64,000 nt of DNA from Gymnogyps californianus (lineage: Eukaryota; Chordata; Aves; Accipitriformes; Cathartidae). The notes beneath the pieces were generated by a model. It searched no databases, had not been told where the DNA came from, and saw only the letters and a list, made by a program, of their open reading frames with translations. Positions 23,901 through 36,800 of the stretch are shown piece by piece; the stretch's first letter is position 1; every line of letters starts with the position of its first letter. The translations under genes were made by a program, and so were the position numbers. The DNA is taken from positions 16,119,698-16,183,697 of the forward strand of contig NC_059485.1 of NCBI RefSeq assembly GCF_018139145.2, written 5' to 3'.

Positions 23901-26235
23901 TGTTTACTTTGAGATCTCTTTGTTAAAGCTCTCAGTACTCAGCATTCTCTTTAATAACACTCTTTAGGCACAAGCAAAGCATGTTCTGCATCAAGCAATA
24001 GGGAGTGACTCAGCACAGTCTATTATGTTTAAACAAGATGGAATTGCTGTATTTAACTAACATATGTTGAACGTTTTCTAATGTGAATTCAAACTCCTCA
24101 GCTCAATGTGACCATAAACTATCATTTAAAATATGTTATAAAACTGTTCAGATTCAGTCATTTCCCACAAGCTCTCCCTAATTCTGCACATTGACTCTAG
24201 AAACAAAGGATTTTTCCTTCTATGCAGGAGTTAGCAGTAAATAGCAGTAAATAATCTTCAAAGCCACCCCTAATGTCCTCCAGATTCTTTTTTTTTTTTA
24301 AATCTCCTCTCCAACATCATCCCTACAGACATGGTCTGCAATGACAAACGGTACAAAGGGTCAAACTGTCACCTGTTATAATCCACATCCCCCTCTTGTG
24401 TTCATCCACTAGTTGGATCTTGTTACTTGTGTCATATGCTTATGGGCATATGGAAATATGGAAAGGGCTTTCAATATTACCACAAGAAAAAAAAGAAGAA
24501 AAATACAGACATACAGGACATAGTCATAGGCATGGCATCAAGGAAAGATTCTGTCCAATATGTTTCTTTTGCTCACGCTTTTTCCTCCAAAACTATTTGT
24601 GTGAAATAGTTTCCTTCCTAGTTGAAGGAAAATTTAGAGAGAGATGTTTTCCTTTCCTCTGGTAGGATACCAAAGCATTGTTCTCCTTTCAGTAGACTGA
24701 TGTACTGTTTCTTACTTTCAGCGTTGGTGGCACAGACCACAGTTGAGGTAGATAACATTGATTCTTCCCACACAGGGTCTCATAACTAACATGTGACAGC
24801 CCTAACAATGCAGCAAATGCCTCAGTGAAACCATGTTGAGGTAGCTGTTATCCTTCTATGCTACATGGTTATTTCCATGTGAGAACTGAATAGGAAAAAA
24901 ATCATGTGGGATATAACCCTTTGAGGGAAGACTGCACTTTTCAAGTCATTACACCTGCAGGCTTAGCTTTGCCTTTTCGTTCCACATGCTCAGTGGCAGT
25001 GCTGTGCTGTACTCAAGTCACCTAACCTACCCAAACAAGTTTTCTTCTTTGCTGATGTCAAATGACAAAAAATCTCAAGTTAATAAATAACAAATTTGGT
25101 CAATTCCTTAATAACTCAACTCTTAGTCTTCCATAAAATATCAAGAAAGGAAAACAAAGGAAAACAAATTTCAGTTTTGGGTTTTTTTTTTTTCCTCATT
25201 TTATTGTTTGTTTGGTTTTCTTAATAATATGGTATGTTGTAGGAAATTTTGACAGCATATCTCACTTGCCTCGTGAAATTTATGACTCTTGTAACTGCTC
25301 TACCTATCTTCATCCATTTTGGAAATTTATCTTGGTACATGGGAACTCATTACATCACTTCTACTGGCCAGAGAAGGTTTTTCTCATTGCGATACCAACA
25401 GAACAATAAAGGTTAGAAACTGCCTGGGCTGAACCCTTTCTATTTAGTATGTATGCTTTTTCAGCAGTAAAATCAATAGATATTGTTAGTTCAGCTAGCA
25501 GTTTTATTTATCAAGCAATCAAATATCAAGTACACAATAAACAGGGAGATATTTTTATCTATTCCACATCCAGCTCATGTTTACGTACATGCATCCATTC
25601 ACTTTAGCCAATGAAATGAAAGCAATTGCCAAGATCAGTGAATTATTCTCAAGCATTATTTTACCTACAAAACCATACTGGTACTTGGCATGAGTCAGCT
25701 GCCTCAACTAAATGTTGTTTGTTGGGTTTTTTTTTAAGTTGCATACATTTTCCCTTTCAGGAAGGGGAAACATTGCCTTTGAAAGGTCTACTGACATTGC
25801 ATCTGTGTATTGTTACTTATATACTTAAACTTCATCAGGTACACAAAAATCTCCAGTCTCAAACACATACATATTAATACTACTATTTAACCTATTAAGT
25901 TACAGTATTGCTTAAATATCCACTGTCATTATAAATATTGATTTATCTGATTTGATCTCAGTTTCAAACACAAAAATGTGTCCTCCTCTGAAAAAGTATA
26001 TTTGCAAACAGTTCAGATCTTGCGTTAGACATTCAGATAAGGAAAAAGCAAAATAATTATTTGAGAAGGTCTTTGCGAAAAGCGTACTGTGCTTCTTTCT
26101 TGCCTTCTTTCCAGCAAAAACTGCTGACAAATTCTAATCTTTTCAATCCTCATTATAAAGCACTCAATTTTATCAACTGTTGAGCATAAATATGGTTATG
26201 TTCTCTTATTGTGTACATTAAACATAGGTAAGGTG

Positions 26236-26268
26236 GCTAACTCCCACCTTACAACTAAAAATCAGAAT
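26236..26268 (+). repeat. dispersed direct repeat, copy 1 (33 bp)
   Basis: This block begins GCTAACTCCCACCTT and continues AACTAAAAATCA. It matches 27259-27291 at 31 of 33 positions in the same orientation, 1023 bp apart. The flanks of the two copies do not align. Confidence 0.7.
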
Positions 26269-27258
26269 TCAACTTGATCTGAATTGGGGGATACAGTTTG
26301 CAGTGCTAGCAAACTAGAAATAAGTGTCATCAAGTAGATATTAACCAATTTATATAGTGATTACAGAAGTAACCAAATCAGTGTAGGTTCAGAATTATTC
26401 AATCAGAACCATAAAGAAACTCATACGTGTGTCTAATCCCACATACCTCTCAGACACTTTCTCTGCCCTCAATCTTTCTTCAGGCCACAAATATCCCTTC
26501 TCTGTAAGACAAGGCTACAGTTCTGCTTGGTGGTTAGACCTGACCTTATGAAAACATTTTCAGAACAAGCATAACACCTGCACATTAACATTCACATCTA
26601 TAGTTTGAAACAATCTGCTGAATGGAAAAGGGATATAGCAAAAAGGAGAGGATACAAATAACTACGCTTTATAGATGCATTCCAATGAACAGAAGGCATT
26701 TAACTTCTTCCACAACTGAAAAAAGAACATTTTCAACTTCATATTTTGGGGAGGGGTTAACTCTGATTTACACATTGTCTTTAAAATGTTTCTATTCCAT
26801 TAAACAGAAGTGTTTATTATGGACATAAAACAAACAAGCAATGAAAACATTTTTAATATTCATTTATTGCATGATGTGGGATGTGGCAGAATATGCTACC
26901 AGATACGCTAAAAACCATATCTATATGACGTAGAAGCAGATTTCCTAAAATTATTCATATTTTGCATATTTTCAAATCAAAAGGTAAATTACCAAATTCA
27001 AACTACCATATAATTTACCACATTCAAATATTCCTAAATTCCTTGTTTGGCAATAAGAGATCAACAAAAGACAACAGGCAGATGACGGAAGATTAAGCAT
27101 CAGGTTCAACACAATTCAATACGTGGCCGAAGCCTCCAGTTCCACAGTAAAATAAGGAACAGATTTCACTTTAGCTTTTAAGTCTACAAATATAAAATAC
27201 ACAGCAGTAAACATAAAAAGCCCTACATAAAAGAATTTACTAGAAATTAAACTCTATA

Positions 27259-27291
27259 GCTAACTCCCACCTTATAACTAAAAATCAAAAT
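27259..27291 (+). repeat. dispersed direct repeat, copy 2 (33 bp)
   Basis: Partner of 26236-26268, with two differences (C to T and G to A). It may be an isolated templated duplication or the end of an unrecognised old repeat family. Confidence 0.7.
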
Positions 27292-27428
27292 CCCACCAAA
27301 ATGTCTGTACATACGCCTAGCACAACTGCAGTATGATGTCTCTATCTAGCTCTTAAGCAAAACCACAGCACATAATGAATTATAAACACTTCATCTTAAA
27401 AGTTAAAATAGATGTGGTATTGGTTGCA

Positions 27429-27496
27429 GTTTTGGGGGGGGCGTTTGGTTGTTTTGGTTTGTTTGGGGGGTTTTTTTTGGTTTTTTGTTTTTTTAC
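27429..27496 (+). repeat. G/T-only low-complexity tract
   Basis: Apart from an initial CA, one C and the end, about 68 bp consist only of G and T, with runs of G8, G6 and T8. It is strongly strand-asymmetric and may form unusual DNA structure. Confidence 0.75.
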
Positions 27497-28319
27497 TGAT
27501 AATTCATTTGCATTGTGCTGAATATCCTCAGCATTGTCCTTGTATGATTATAATTAAAGTCCTGAGGCTATCTTATTAAACCTACTTAATAGGAAACAAC
27601 AATGTCCAAGATCGAACTAGACCCAAATCCTTGAAGATCGCAAAAAGTCATATTCCCTATGAAGATACTTCTCAATATCAGTGCTGGTAACGAATGCAGC
27701 TCTGTTTTCAAGGACTATCTCTCCACTTTCAAGTACAGCAATCACAATGCTTTGCTTTTTCTTTGTTTGGGAACTGCAATTCAAGACATTGCCTCATGTT
27801 TTCTCATGGCTCACATCTAAAGACAATGCATTGCAGCTTTAGAGTTGATGTTGGCAGGGTGGGATGTGGGAAAACCACCACACTTCAGGAGTTCACGACT
27901 TTTTGCATGCAGCAAGCATGATGGTTACACGCCAGGAACAGGAGGCTCCATGAGGCAGCGACAGCAAGAATTTCAGTAACAGAGAGTGATGATGTGGCAA
28001 AGGTGTGTTCACTTTTAAATAACATATCTAAGTCAAATGCATGGTCTCGAGAGTCAAACTGTAAAGCCCAGGGCAGTCTTCCTGTTGAAAAGAGGTACTC
28101 AACTCAAGGATAACTGCAGAGATGGCCTTGTGATTGTAGACAGTCAGACTTCAACAAAAGCAATTGCTTTGGCTCAAAGTTCATCATAACTATTTTCCTC
28201 ATAATTAATTGATTGTCCAAGGTTTTCAAAATCTAGCTGTAAATTACAGATTCTGAAGTGGTTAACAGCAATGCAAGTGGGCAACAGGAGTCTCTGCAAC
28301 TAGTTTAATCAATTAGAGC

Positions 28320-28344
28320 TTTTTTTTTTAATTAAAAAAAAAAA
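28320..28344. repeat. near-perfect A/T palindrome
   Basis: About ten T, then AATT, then eleven A form a palindrome with almost no loop. Such tracts extrude or arise by slippage; no gene role is evident. Confidence 0.7.
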
Positions 28345-28629
28345 TCAGACTTTTGAATTTCCAGCTCAAGACTTGACATTCAATGAAAATAGGTAACCAA
28401 GAAAACATCTGGGGGCTTTACTGCCCATTTAAAACAATGTGTTTGATAAAATATTTTCCTTTGATAACACATTTGGCCAAGAACTTTTCCTGAACACTAG
28501 TACATCCAAAAAGGGAGAGAAACAGTATCAAAGAAAAGAGAATATAGAAAAAAGGAAACAAGCAATGGAGACAGAACAATAAGACAGTGAATTAACTTGA
28601 AAAAGCAGGATATACAACTCTAGTCATTC

Positions 28630-28925
28630 CATAGAGCCATCCATCTCACCTCTTTTTAAAAGTCTTCAGTTATGAAAATCCCAAGTCATTTATTCCTATG
28701 CTTAATTTTAAGCTTTCAGTTAGAAAGCTTTTCTTAATGCCAAATCTAGATCTCTCTTGCTACAATTTAAAACCATTACCTTTTGCTCTTTTCCCTGTGG
28801 ATCTGCATTATCATCATTACCTTAATCTCTGCAGCAACGTTTTATGCATCTAAAGACTGCTAGTATGTCTTCACGCATTTTTCTCTTCCCTAGGCTAAGC
28901 AATCCTCACTTTTTCAACCTTAACT
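28630..28925 (-). mobile_element. old CR1 LINE fragment, minus orientation
   Basis: The plus strand reads like the antisense of the CR1 3' region: TTCCTATGCTTAATTTTAAG, then CAGTTAGAAAGCTTTTCTTAATG, split here as CAGTTAGAAAGC and TTTCTTAATG, then TCTCTTGCTACAATTTAA, AAAGACTGCTAGTATGTC, and CTAGGCTAAGCAATCC before TTTTTCAACCTTAACTC. The order and spacing of these blocks follow CR1 antisense copies that I know from avian and reptilian genomes. It is heavily diverged, 5'-truncated and noncoding, so an early CR1 subfamily. The borders are approximate. Confidence 0.7.
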
Positions 28926-31578
28926 CAAAGACAATAATACAACGTATAAGAGTCGCTACTTTACATAAGTTTAGGCAGGAGATGGTATAACAGGAACTGA
29001 AGTTGAGCCAGAACACCATGCTACTGTTTAAGTGTGAAAGATTCTGAATTTGTCAACAATTTTTGAAAGTGGCACAGCACCTGAACTATTAATATTTATA
29101 TACAGATAGACAGATATGCACACATATATACAGACATCTTTGCTTTTGTGATATTTTTACATTGGTGGATCAAACCTTAAAGGATTTCCATACCTATGTA
29201 CTTTTAAACATGTGCACATCTAGCCAAGCCAGCCCTCTGAACTAGGTGTGTTCCCAAGTGCAATTTTCATTTCAAAATTCTCAAAGATTAGGTTTATTCA
29301 GCTTTCAGAAGCTAGTTAATTTATTCAAATCTAGAAAGCACAACCACAGATGGCAGCTTTTGGCTCCAGTACCAAACTCCCAATTGCAATTCCCTTCAGA
29401 TGCAGAGTTTTCATTTGGCCCATAATACTAGAGACAGCTGTGAAATTTAGAATCTGGTGAGTCTTTCAGATTATAAACTCAAACTATTTAGTTACTCTCA
29501 GCTCTGTACTTTGAGATTCTGGATGTGTTCATGTGTCTAGGATCTCTGAGCAATAGTGAGTCTCTGAGCGAAGGACACAGGAAAATACATCTTGCATGTT
29601 CCAATGTCAAGTTCCCCATGCCCGCTCCTCTCTAGCAACTCAGTTCCACTCTTAACAAATAAGCACTGCTGCCAATACAGATGGGACTATACTCACCCAG
29701 GTGCAGATAGTGCTTTTATTTGTAGAAATATCTCTTTAAACATAATGAACAACTAAAGACAGCAAAGAGCAAACATTATTTGTCCTTTTTTGCTTTGGAC
29801 TCAGAAATAGCAATCCAGCAGGAGAAATGTGACTCAAATGAGTTAATGAGAAGACTATTCCTGTATAATGAGATCCAGAGAAGTCTGTACTTGCATTAGC
29901 TTCATTGTTTTATTCATAGCATCTGTACTACTCTGTTATTTGAACTCTCTATACACCTAATCTATACCTACAAGTTTTAATTTATCAAAATCACCATTCC
30001 TAAAGTTTTATTCATGAAAGAGCAGTTAGATGTTAGACATTGGGCTGGCAGTTACATGACAGAGTTCTTCACCCACTCCTTTTAAAACCTGTTCAACTTT
30101 GCAAAGTTGAAGAGATAACTAAAGTCACTAGAGAATTCGAACACAGAAAAACAAATCGGGGAACTAAAAGGACATATACTTCCAAATTATGTATTGGCTT
30201 TCCTAATGAACTATCTTTTCCAGCCCAACAAAAATAGACATATTCTGTACTAGAATCAGTGGTGTCTTACAGCTATTCACTTACAGCTGGGAATATCAAA
30301 CATTTTAATTTTATATTCATCAGGAGCAAACAGTTTGAGAAAAAAAAGTCCCTCAAGTTATCCATGCCATAACAAAAAAATTCTTTTGTTGCATAAAGCA
30401 GCTTTTGACCTATTTAATCATTAGGTATCTTTATTAATCAAGGAAAATATTTCTTTGGTTAGAACTGAAGATCAGAATTTTCTCCTACTCAACATCTAGA
30501 GCAACAATTTTAATTACTATCACATTTAATTAGTTTTCTCTTCTGGGTCTAAGTGTCTTATGAGCCACAAAATACTGAAGTGAAGCATGCTGTCTCAGTA
30601 AGCCTGAGCAGCAGCATTGCCTCCTATGCGAAGTCACCTAAGAACCGACTGCAGAATTAGCCTTTATACAGCGGTGATCCACAGGGGCCTCTATACAGAA
30701 ATCAGGGCTCCACTGTGCTTGGCATCAATATTTGTCTTGGATAATGTAAGCACAAAGGGAAACTGACAGCAGGTAGAAAAATGAGGTTGGGAAAACAATA
30801 AAGAGACTAAATTTGGTAAAACAAGCATCTGCTAAAGCACACCAGCTGTCCAGCCACACCAGGAGTATCGGCAGTGTCACAGCAAAGTTGAGTTTTACAT
30901 AGTACTCACAGATCATTTAAAAAAAAAAGAGCTCCTCCTGTTTTAAAAAAAAAGTGAAGTATTACACATATTCCAAGAAATACTGATATACAGTCTCAGT
31001 AATGAGTGATGTCGTAAGAGAAATGTAGCTGAAGAAGAAAATTCATAAGCATGAGAAAATTTTCTTAAAGGCAGAATTCACATTCCTAGGCACTTATCTA
31101 AATGGACCTGGCTTCATTACATGGATCAAGGCCCTAAGGTTACAGTGATCCTTATATTTAATATGGATTATCTCTCATAGAAGTGCAGGCTGTATGCTGG
31201 AAGGAAAAGGCAAGCTCCTGAAAATGCTATTGCAGATGAAGTGGTCTGACTGAAACATGTCAGGAAAGGGGCATTAGGAAAAGATGCATTTATTATGGTG
31301 CCAGCTGGGCAAGATAGAGTCCACTAGGAGCCTGGAAAGATAATTAAGTTGGTTTGGATGACACTGAACTTAAATTGACAGTTGGACATCTACTCTGGGA
31401 CGTAAGACAGGCAGGCTGAGATTCAATCCTTCTGTAGTACAGTTCTTATTGTTCTGTAGAACAATGCTTATTCATATCCACGGCTTGTTTGCCTTTCACC
31501 TCTTGCTTAGTGCAGATTGACAAAACGATGTGACACACACACAGAACTTGAGGTAGCAATGGCTACAGTCAAGAAGCC

Positions 31579-31624
31579 ATTACTACTAATGGCTAAACTA
31601 ATTACTACTACCCTAAACTAATCA
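31579..31624. repeat. imperfect tandem duplication, 22-bp period
   Basis: ATTACTACTA occurs at 31579-31588 and 31601-31610; each is followed after a few bases by CTAAACTAAT. Two copies only. Confidence 0.65.
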
Positions 31625-33714
31625 GGAAAGAAATTCTTAGTAATTTCTTAGAAATTTTGTAACAATACAGAAGTCCCTACCTTCTTGGATGAAAATCCCA
31701 GAATATTTCATTCTCAGGGTTTAACAGTAGCTGCTTGAACTATACCTGTTTCACCTTCCACAGCCATGCTTTCGGTACACCTACCTCTACAGGACTTCAG
31801 CCTACCAGAGAAGTACTTATTGCTAACTGGGGCAGAAGAGTTCTATTTGGAGAGACTATAAAGAAACTAATGTCTAAGTAATGTGATGATAGGAGCTGTA
31901 CTTGTCTTTTTTTTTTAGACACAATTTCATTTTAGCTGAATTATTTTATTCCACAATTGCAGAATGCCATGCTGACTTTAAGCATCATAAACAGATTATT
32001 CATTCCTATATCATTTTATTCTGCAAATAGTGTTGGCTTTTAAATGGCATCTGCAGCTTGCCAGACTGACTATAAACGTAGCTCCTTAGGAACCATTAGG
32101 TCTTTTAGAAATATTTAGGACATTTTAAAAAGCTTTGTTATTTAGCTTCTAATAGTTCCATCACGACCATTAAATCTATCAGGTAAATAGGTCTTCAGAA
32201 TTATTATTTTTTAACCACACATTAGTGGTTCCTAATGACTATGAAGATGCTGTTACACTCCATTGAGTATGCTCTTAAAGCATATTGATATGCACAGTAA
32301 AATGCATGTAAATACGTGTGTATTTACCTCTTTTGAATGTTGTCTGCTTTCAGAGTTAAAAGACCATTTAATGTGTTTCCTAAAATAATCAAAATCATAT
32401 AATTAGGGCAAGTTAAAGAGTAACCATTTTAAATGTGCACATTAAATAAATTTGTTTCCACTATCCCAAAATCCTGTGCTAAATGCGAGCAGTACTTTTA
32501 TAAATAGGCAAAAAAACTTTGAAAAGCTACAATCCCTTCTCCTTTGTCATAGCCTACCAACAGCACACCAAATTCCTTCTGCCCAGTAGGCTATGCACTG
32601 CATTAAAAAAATCAGGGAATATATGTTAAACAAAGTTATATCATTTGGATAAAAATAACAGTTACATAATAAAATCATCATTACAAATAGAACTCTGATT
32701 TCATCCTTAGCTAGAAAGCTGTCTTAAAATAATCATAGCTTTTTTTTTGTTTCTAGCAAAAAGCAGTCTGAAGAAGGACCCTCAAGCTACCCATATAATT
32801 GCAGTTTAATCCACCTGGCATTGCATTGTGGGGAAAAAGGAATTGAGACCATGCCTTTAATTTGGAAGTAGAAAGGAAGCAAAATGACTGAGTTCACTGC
32901 AGAGACACAAATAAGTGAATTTATGCATATTGTATCCTAGAACTAATTAGGATATCAACTCTGTCTTCACAAAAAAAGAAATTTGGGTAGTTCGATTTCA
33001 ACTCATCAGTGGGTGCACACGGACAATCTGAACAGACCTTGTAGATGGAAGCATTAGCTGCCTGTCCTGAGCATAAAGTCAGAAGAAATGACTTTGAGAA
33101 CTGATGAGTTCCCTTGGATTAAAAGCAAACTACAGCTTCACTCTATTCCCAAACTGATTGAATAAAACATATTCTAAAGAAAAAAGGGAAAAAAGTTAAA
33201 ACCAAAACAACAACATTTTTCACTGGCATGTGATCCATGTCAACTACATGCACAGAAAAGCTAGTGAAGAGCCCTCAGGAAGAAGACACAAACACTCCGA
33301 GAACTAATTTGGAATTTCACAGTCTGCCATCAAATGTTTATTTAAATTTCAGTGTAGTATGCATACAAGTATAGGGAAAGGTGTAAGAAAAGATCAATGA
33401 CACCAGGAAACAATAATCTAATGGACAATAATTTGTCTATTCAGCAAATATTGTTTTCAATCATTTCCTCAATCAATTACTGTCTAACTCTGCCCAAAGT
33501 CAGAATCCACATAAGTTAAGTCTACTTTTCTGCAACAGTAAATCACCAGATGGGATTGACAATTATTTGCCTACCATGAAAACTGCTGTACGGACATGCC
33601 ACAAAGTCAAAACAACGCAGATTCTCCCTAGTTCTGCCATTAACCATAAATCACGCTGTAGTTTGACCTTCTGTTGAAATACCTCCACTATTTTATAAGG
33701 TGCTTAATACATAT

Positions 33715-33895
33715 TAAAAAGTATTGGACATATAAAATACTAGATATGTACAGAATTAGATATATAAATTTACATATTATTATATATTATAAATGTATGT
33801 AAATATATATTTTCTATAATTCATATTATTGATATAGTAAAATAGTACAGAATTATATATAGTACAGAATATAATTATATATATAATACAGAACA
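33715..33895. repeat. AT-rich low-complexity block with degenerate TA repeats
   Basis: Nearly pure A/T with repeated ATATAT and TATTAT units and a phrase of the type ATAGTACAGAAT repeated three times near 33844-33892. It is a probable decayed TA microsatellite. Confidence 0.7.
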
Positions 33896-36800
33896 AAACT
33901 CAAAATTCAAGGTATGTCCAAATGAAACACTAAAACACTTACCTTTAAGTGGCAACACAGTTTCTCTTCAATTTTTGCCCAGAATGAAGTCTCAATGAAA
34001 CTGAACTTTCGAACCAGACCTAATTGTAACTCACTACATTGCCTCTGCATTGAAAGCATCCTGAAATTTCTGAAAGATCCTATAGGCAAGTTTTGTACAG
34101 TTTTTGTGTGGCACAATCATCCAAATTTAATTTAGCTCACAAATCATTCTTTTGCAAAGTAGGGGAAGTCACAAAAAAAACACTACCATGTAACTGAAAA
34201 CACAGATACATGAAGTTTAGTAACTGGAGGATTTGGCACTCAGTTGATTAATAAAGAAATCAGTAGGACACATGAAACTTCTAGCAGTCAGGCTTCTGCT
34301 TATTGATGGGTGAAGCTACAGCTTTAGCCCTGCAGCAGAATTATCCTTACTTATACGATCTCAATCTGTTTTCTATTGATTTTTCTTACACAGCAGTAAG
34401 TTTTGATTAACTTTAGTAATAGCTATGACTGCTTCAAAATGCCTTTAATTGATCAGACATAAGCATTTCCTGTTAACTAGAAATTAAAAATGTATTTCTT
34501 CCAGTATCACAATTAAGAAATGCCTTCCTCTTTGCAAAGGTATAAATGAAAAGATTGTAATGTTCCACTAGCCATTTTGTTGACTTGGAAGGTCATTAGG
34601 ACAACATGTCCCAAAAAGGTGATCTGACCAGGGGGAGAAATTTTTCTGTGTTAACACATACGCACAGCACTGGGTATCCTTCAGACTGCACGGCTCAGCT
34701 TGTTACAGGCACCAGAAGATACCACACTTGTAGGAACTGAGAAATATAAAATACTAGCAATAACCCAACATAACAAGATAAACAAAAACACACTTATAAG
34801 CAAAGCTTTTGAAATAAAAGCTGCCATAGTAGGCAATGGAATGCTTCAGTGTTGTGTTACTGCATCAGATAACCATCTTCAAAAAGCTGAAGGTCTGATA
34901 TGTATCAAACTAGCTGATTTGAAATATTTTATGTCTTCTGAACTGTAAATTTTTGCAGATGCTGCAAATCTTCTATTTTACAGGCCTTTCTAGAGAAATT
35001 GGAGAACTTTAACATCTTCAGGGAAGTTCAAAAGGATTATATACTGTCTGGTAAGGACAAAGTACAAAGAAAAAAAGACTGAATCGCTGATAAAAATGTT
35101 CATATGCAAACACACCAAACAAAACAAAGATAAACTGCCTTAATAAAGGTAAGTCAAAATTACGAGTTTAAGAATCGCCCTAATATCAAAAGAAGGTTAT
35201 TTATTATCCTATCAGTTTGTATCAAATTAAGCAAATTCATGACAGAAAAAAAGTGCCATTTGACTGGCTACGTTAGCCAGAAGCGTCAGCATTTGGTCCA
35301 CATCCCTGCACTTCCAAGCTGAAGGCTGCTTATTAGACCTGGCAACATTTTTTTTTTTCCCCTTCAGTGAACAAAAAGTAAAAACATAAATATGCATTTA
35401 GGTTTGTTTTTTTTTTTTTAATCTAAAGCCATTATTGTTATTTGAAGCAGATTTTGTGGTCAATAGCACGTATTTCTGGCTAAAGCCAGATGACCCCATG
35501 AGCTTTTGCACAATTCACCTCTAAAAGGAAATGTCTATTTAAAATAAAACTAAACAGTAGGCTTATTATTTCATTTAGGCTTCATGGCTGCATTTGTTGC
35601 ATTTCTGGCTCCTCAAGGGGAAAAAAAAAAAATCACTGAAATATACTAATATATTCACAGTGTTTGTAAACCCAGGACAGAGAGAGACCCAAAGGGCCTA
35701 TATGGGAGTTGTTAGTGCTGACCAAAAAGAATCTCTACTGGGTTAAGCATGCAGGAGATGGGGACACAACTTCTTTCTTCTTCCCTGTCACCCAGAATCC
35801 TACTAATAACTTCCACTGCCCTTCTTGGAAAGCAGATGTGGAGAATCACAATCCATACAGATAACTACCTCAGCTGCTAACATTGCCTTCGTTTCCAGTT
35901 AAATGCCAAAAAGATGAAATCACTATTGCATGAGTGGTGGTGGTTGTTTTCCATGTTAAGTCTCTACAGCTGAAGAAGATGGAATTCACCCTGCCTCACA
36001 ACTTCTTGGAATAGTTGAAAGCAAAAACCTTACAAGAACTCCACTCTGGTTTTGGTTTCTATAGATGCTTCCTGCTTTAATTTATATTCTTTTTCACAAA
36101 TTTTCTCCCTAGTGGATAGTCTATTATGCTTCTAATTTGGCTATCTCCTAAAACTTCACACCTTTACTGCAGCACATAGAGCAAAGAATGAAGAGCAGAT
36201 TTGTTTTCCTCAAGTTTTTGCTGACATCCTTTGAAATCTGTAGTTCTGTGAGAATAATCCTTGAACAGTTATCTTCTACTTATCTGATATAGATCTAAAC
36301 TGACAGTGCAACATCCTAAGATCATCGGATCACTGTAGTTGCTCTAGTCAGTAACTGCTTCTAAGGTTTGTAGCAGTTGAGTTCATCACACAAGCTCTTC
36401 TAAATGCAAGCTTTTAGATGTGCATCTCTCTGCTCTGGTATGCAAGCAATAAAAACAACTTGAGTGTCAGCTCCTTGCAGTTCAAGGATAACTTTCCAAA
36501 CACCTTCACTTTTCATAATGGCTATCTAAAAATGACATTTTTCTCCTCCTGTTTGATGAGAAGCATGAGTTTGTGATTTTTTTTCAGACATATTTGTTCA
36601 ACAAAAGTCTGATGCTATATTCCAGATCACTGTAACTTACAATTTCCTGTATCTCTTCAACATTTCACATTTTAAAGTGTTAGAATATCTCTTCCATAAT
36701 GTTATCTAAAATAACATCATCAAACTGGCATAAAAATCTACTGTGGAAATCTCACACCATTTCAAAGCAGTCAACAGAAAATCTCCCACTAGTATGCACT

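Larger units (their letters stand above)
15020..28629. other. long unique AT-rich stretch with small repeats, no confirmed gene
   Basis: Besides the small repeats listed separately I see only chance-length frames. A minus-strand block at about 20681-20613 has good borders (CATCATCTTCTCAG and GAG|GTAAGTAC) but all three frames are stopped, so it could only be a noncoding exon or a decoy. Confidence 0.4.

Noticed and set aside
27694..27921. A GxxGxGKT-like Walker motif (GRVGCGKTT) in a 75-codon frame
   Set aside because: Short frame without other P-loop NTPase features; the motif is common by chance and follows no fold-length sequence.
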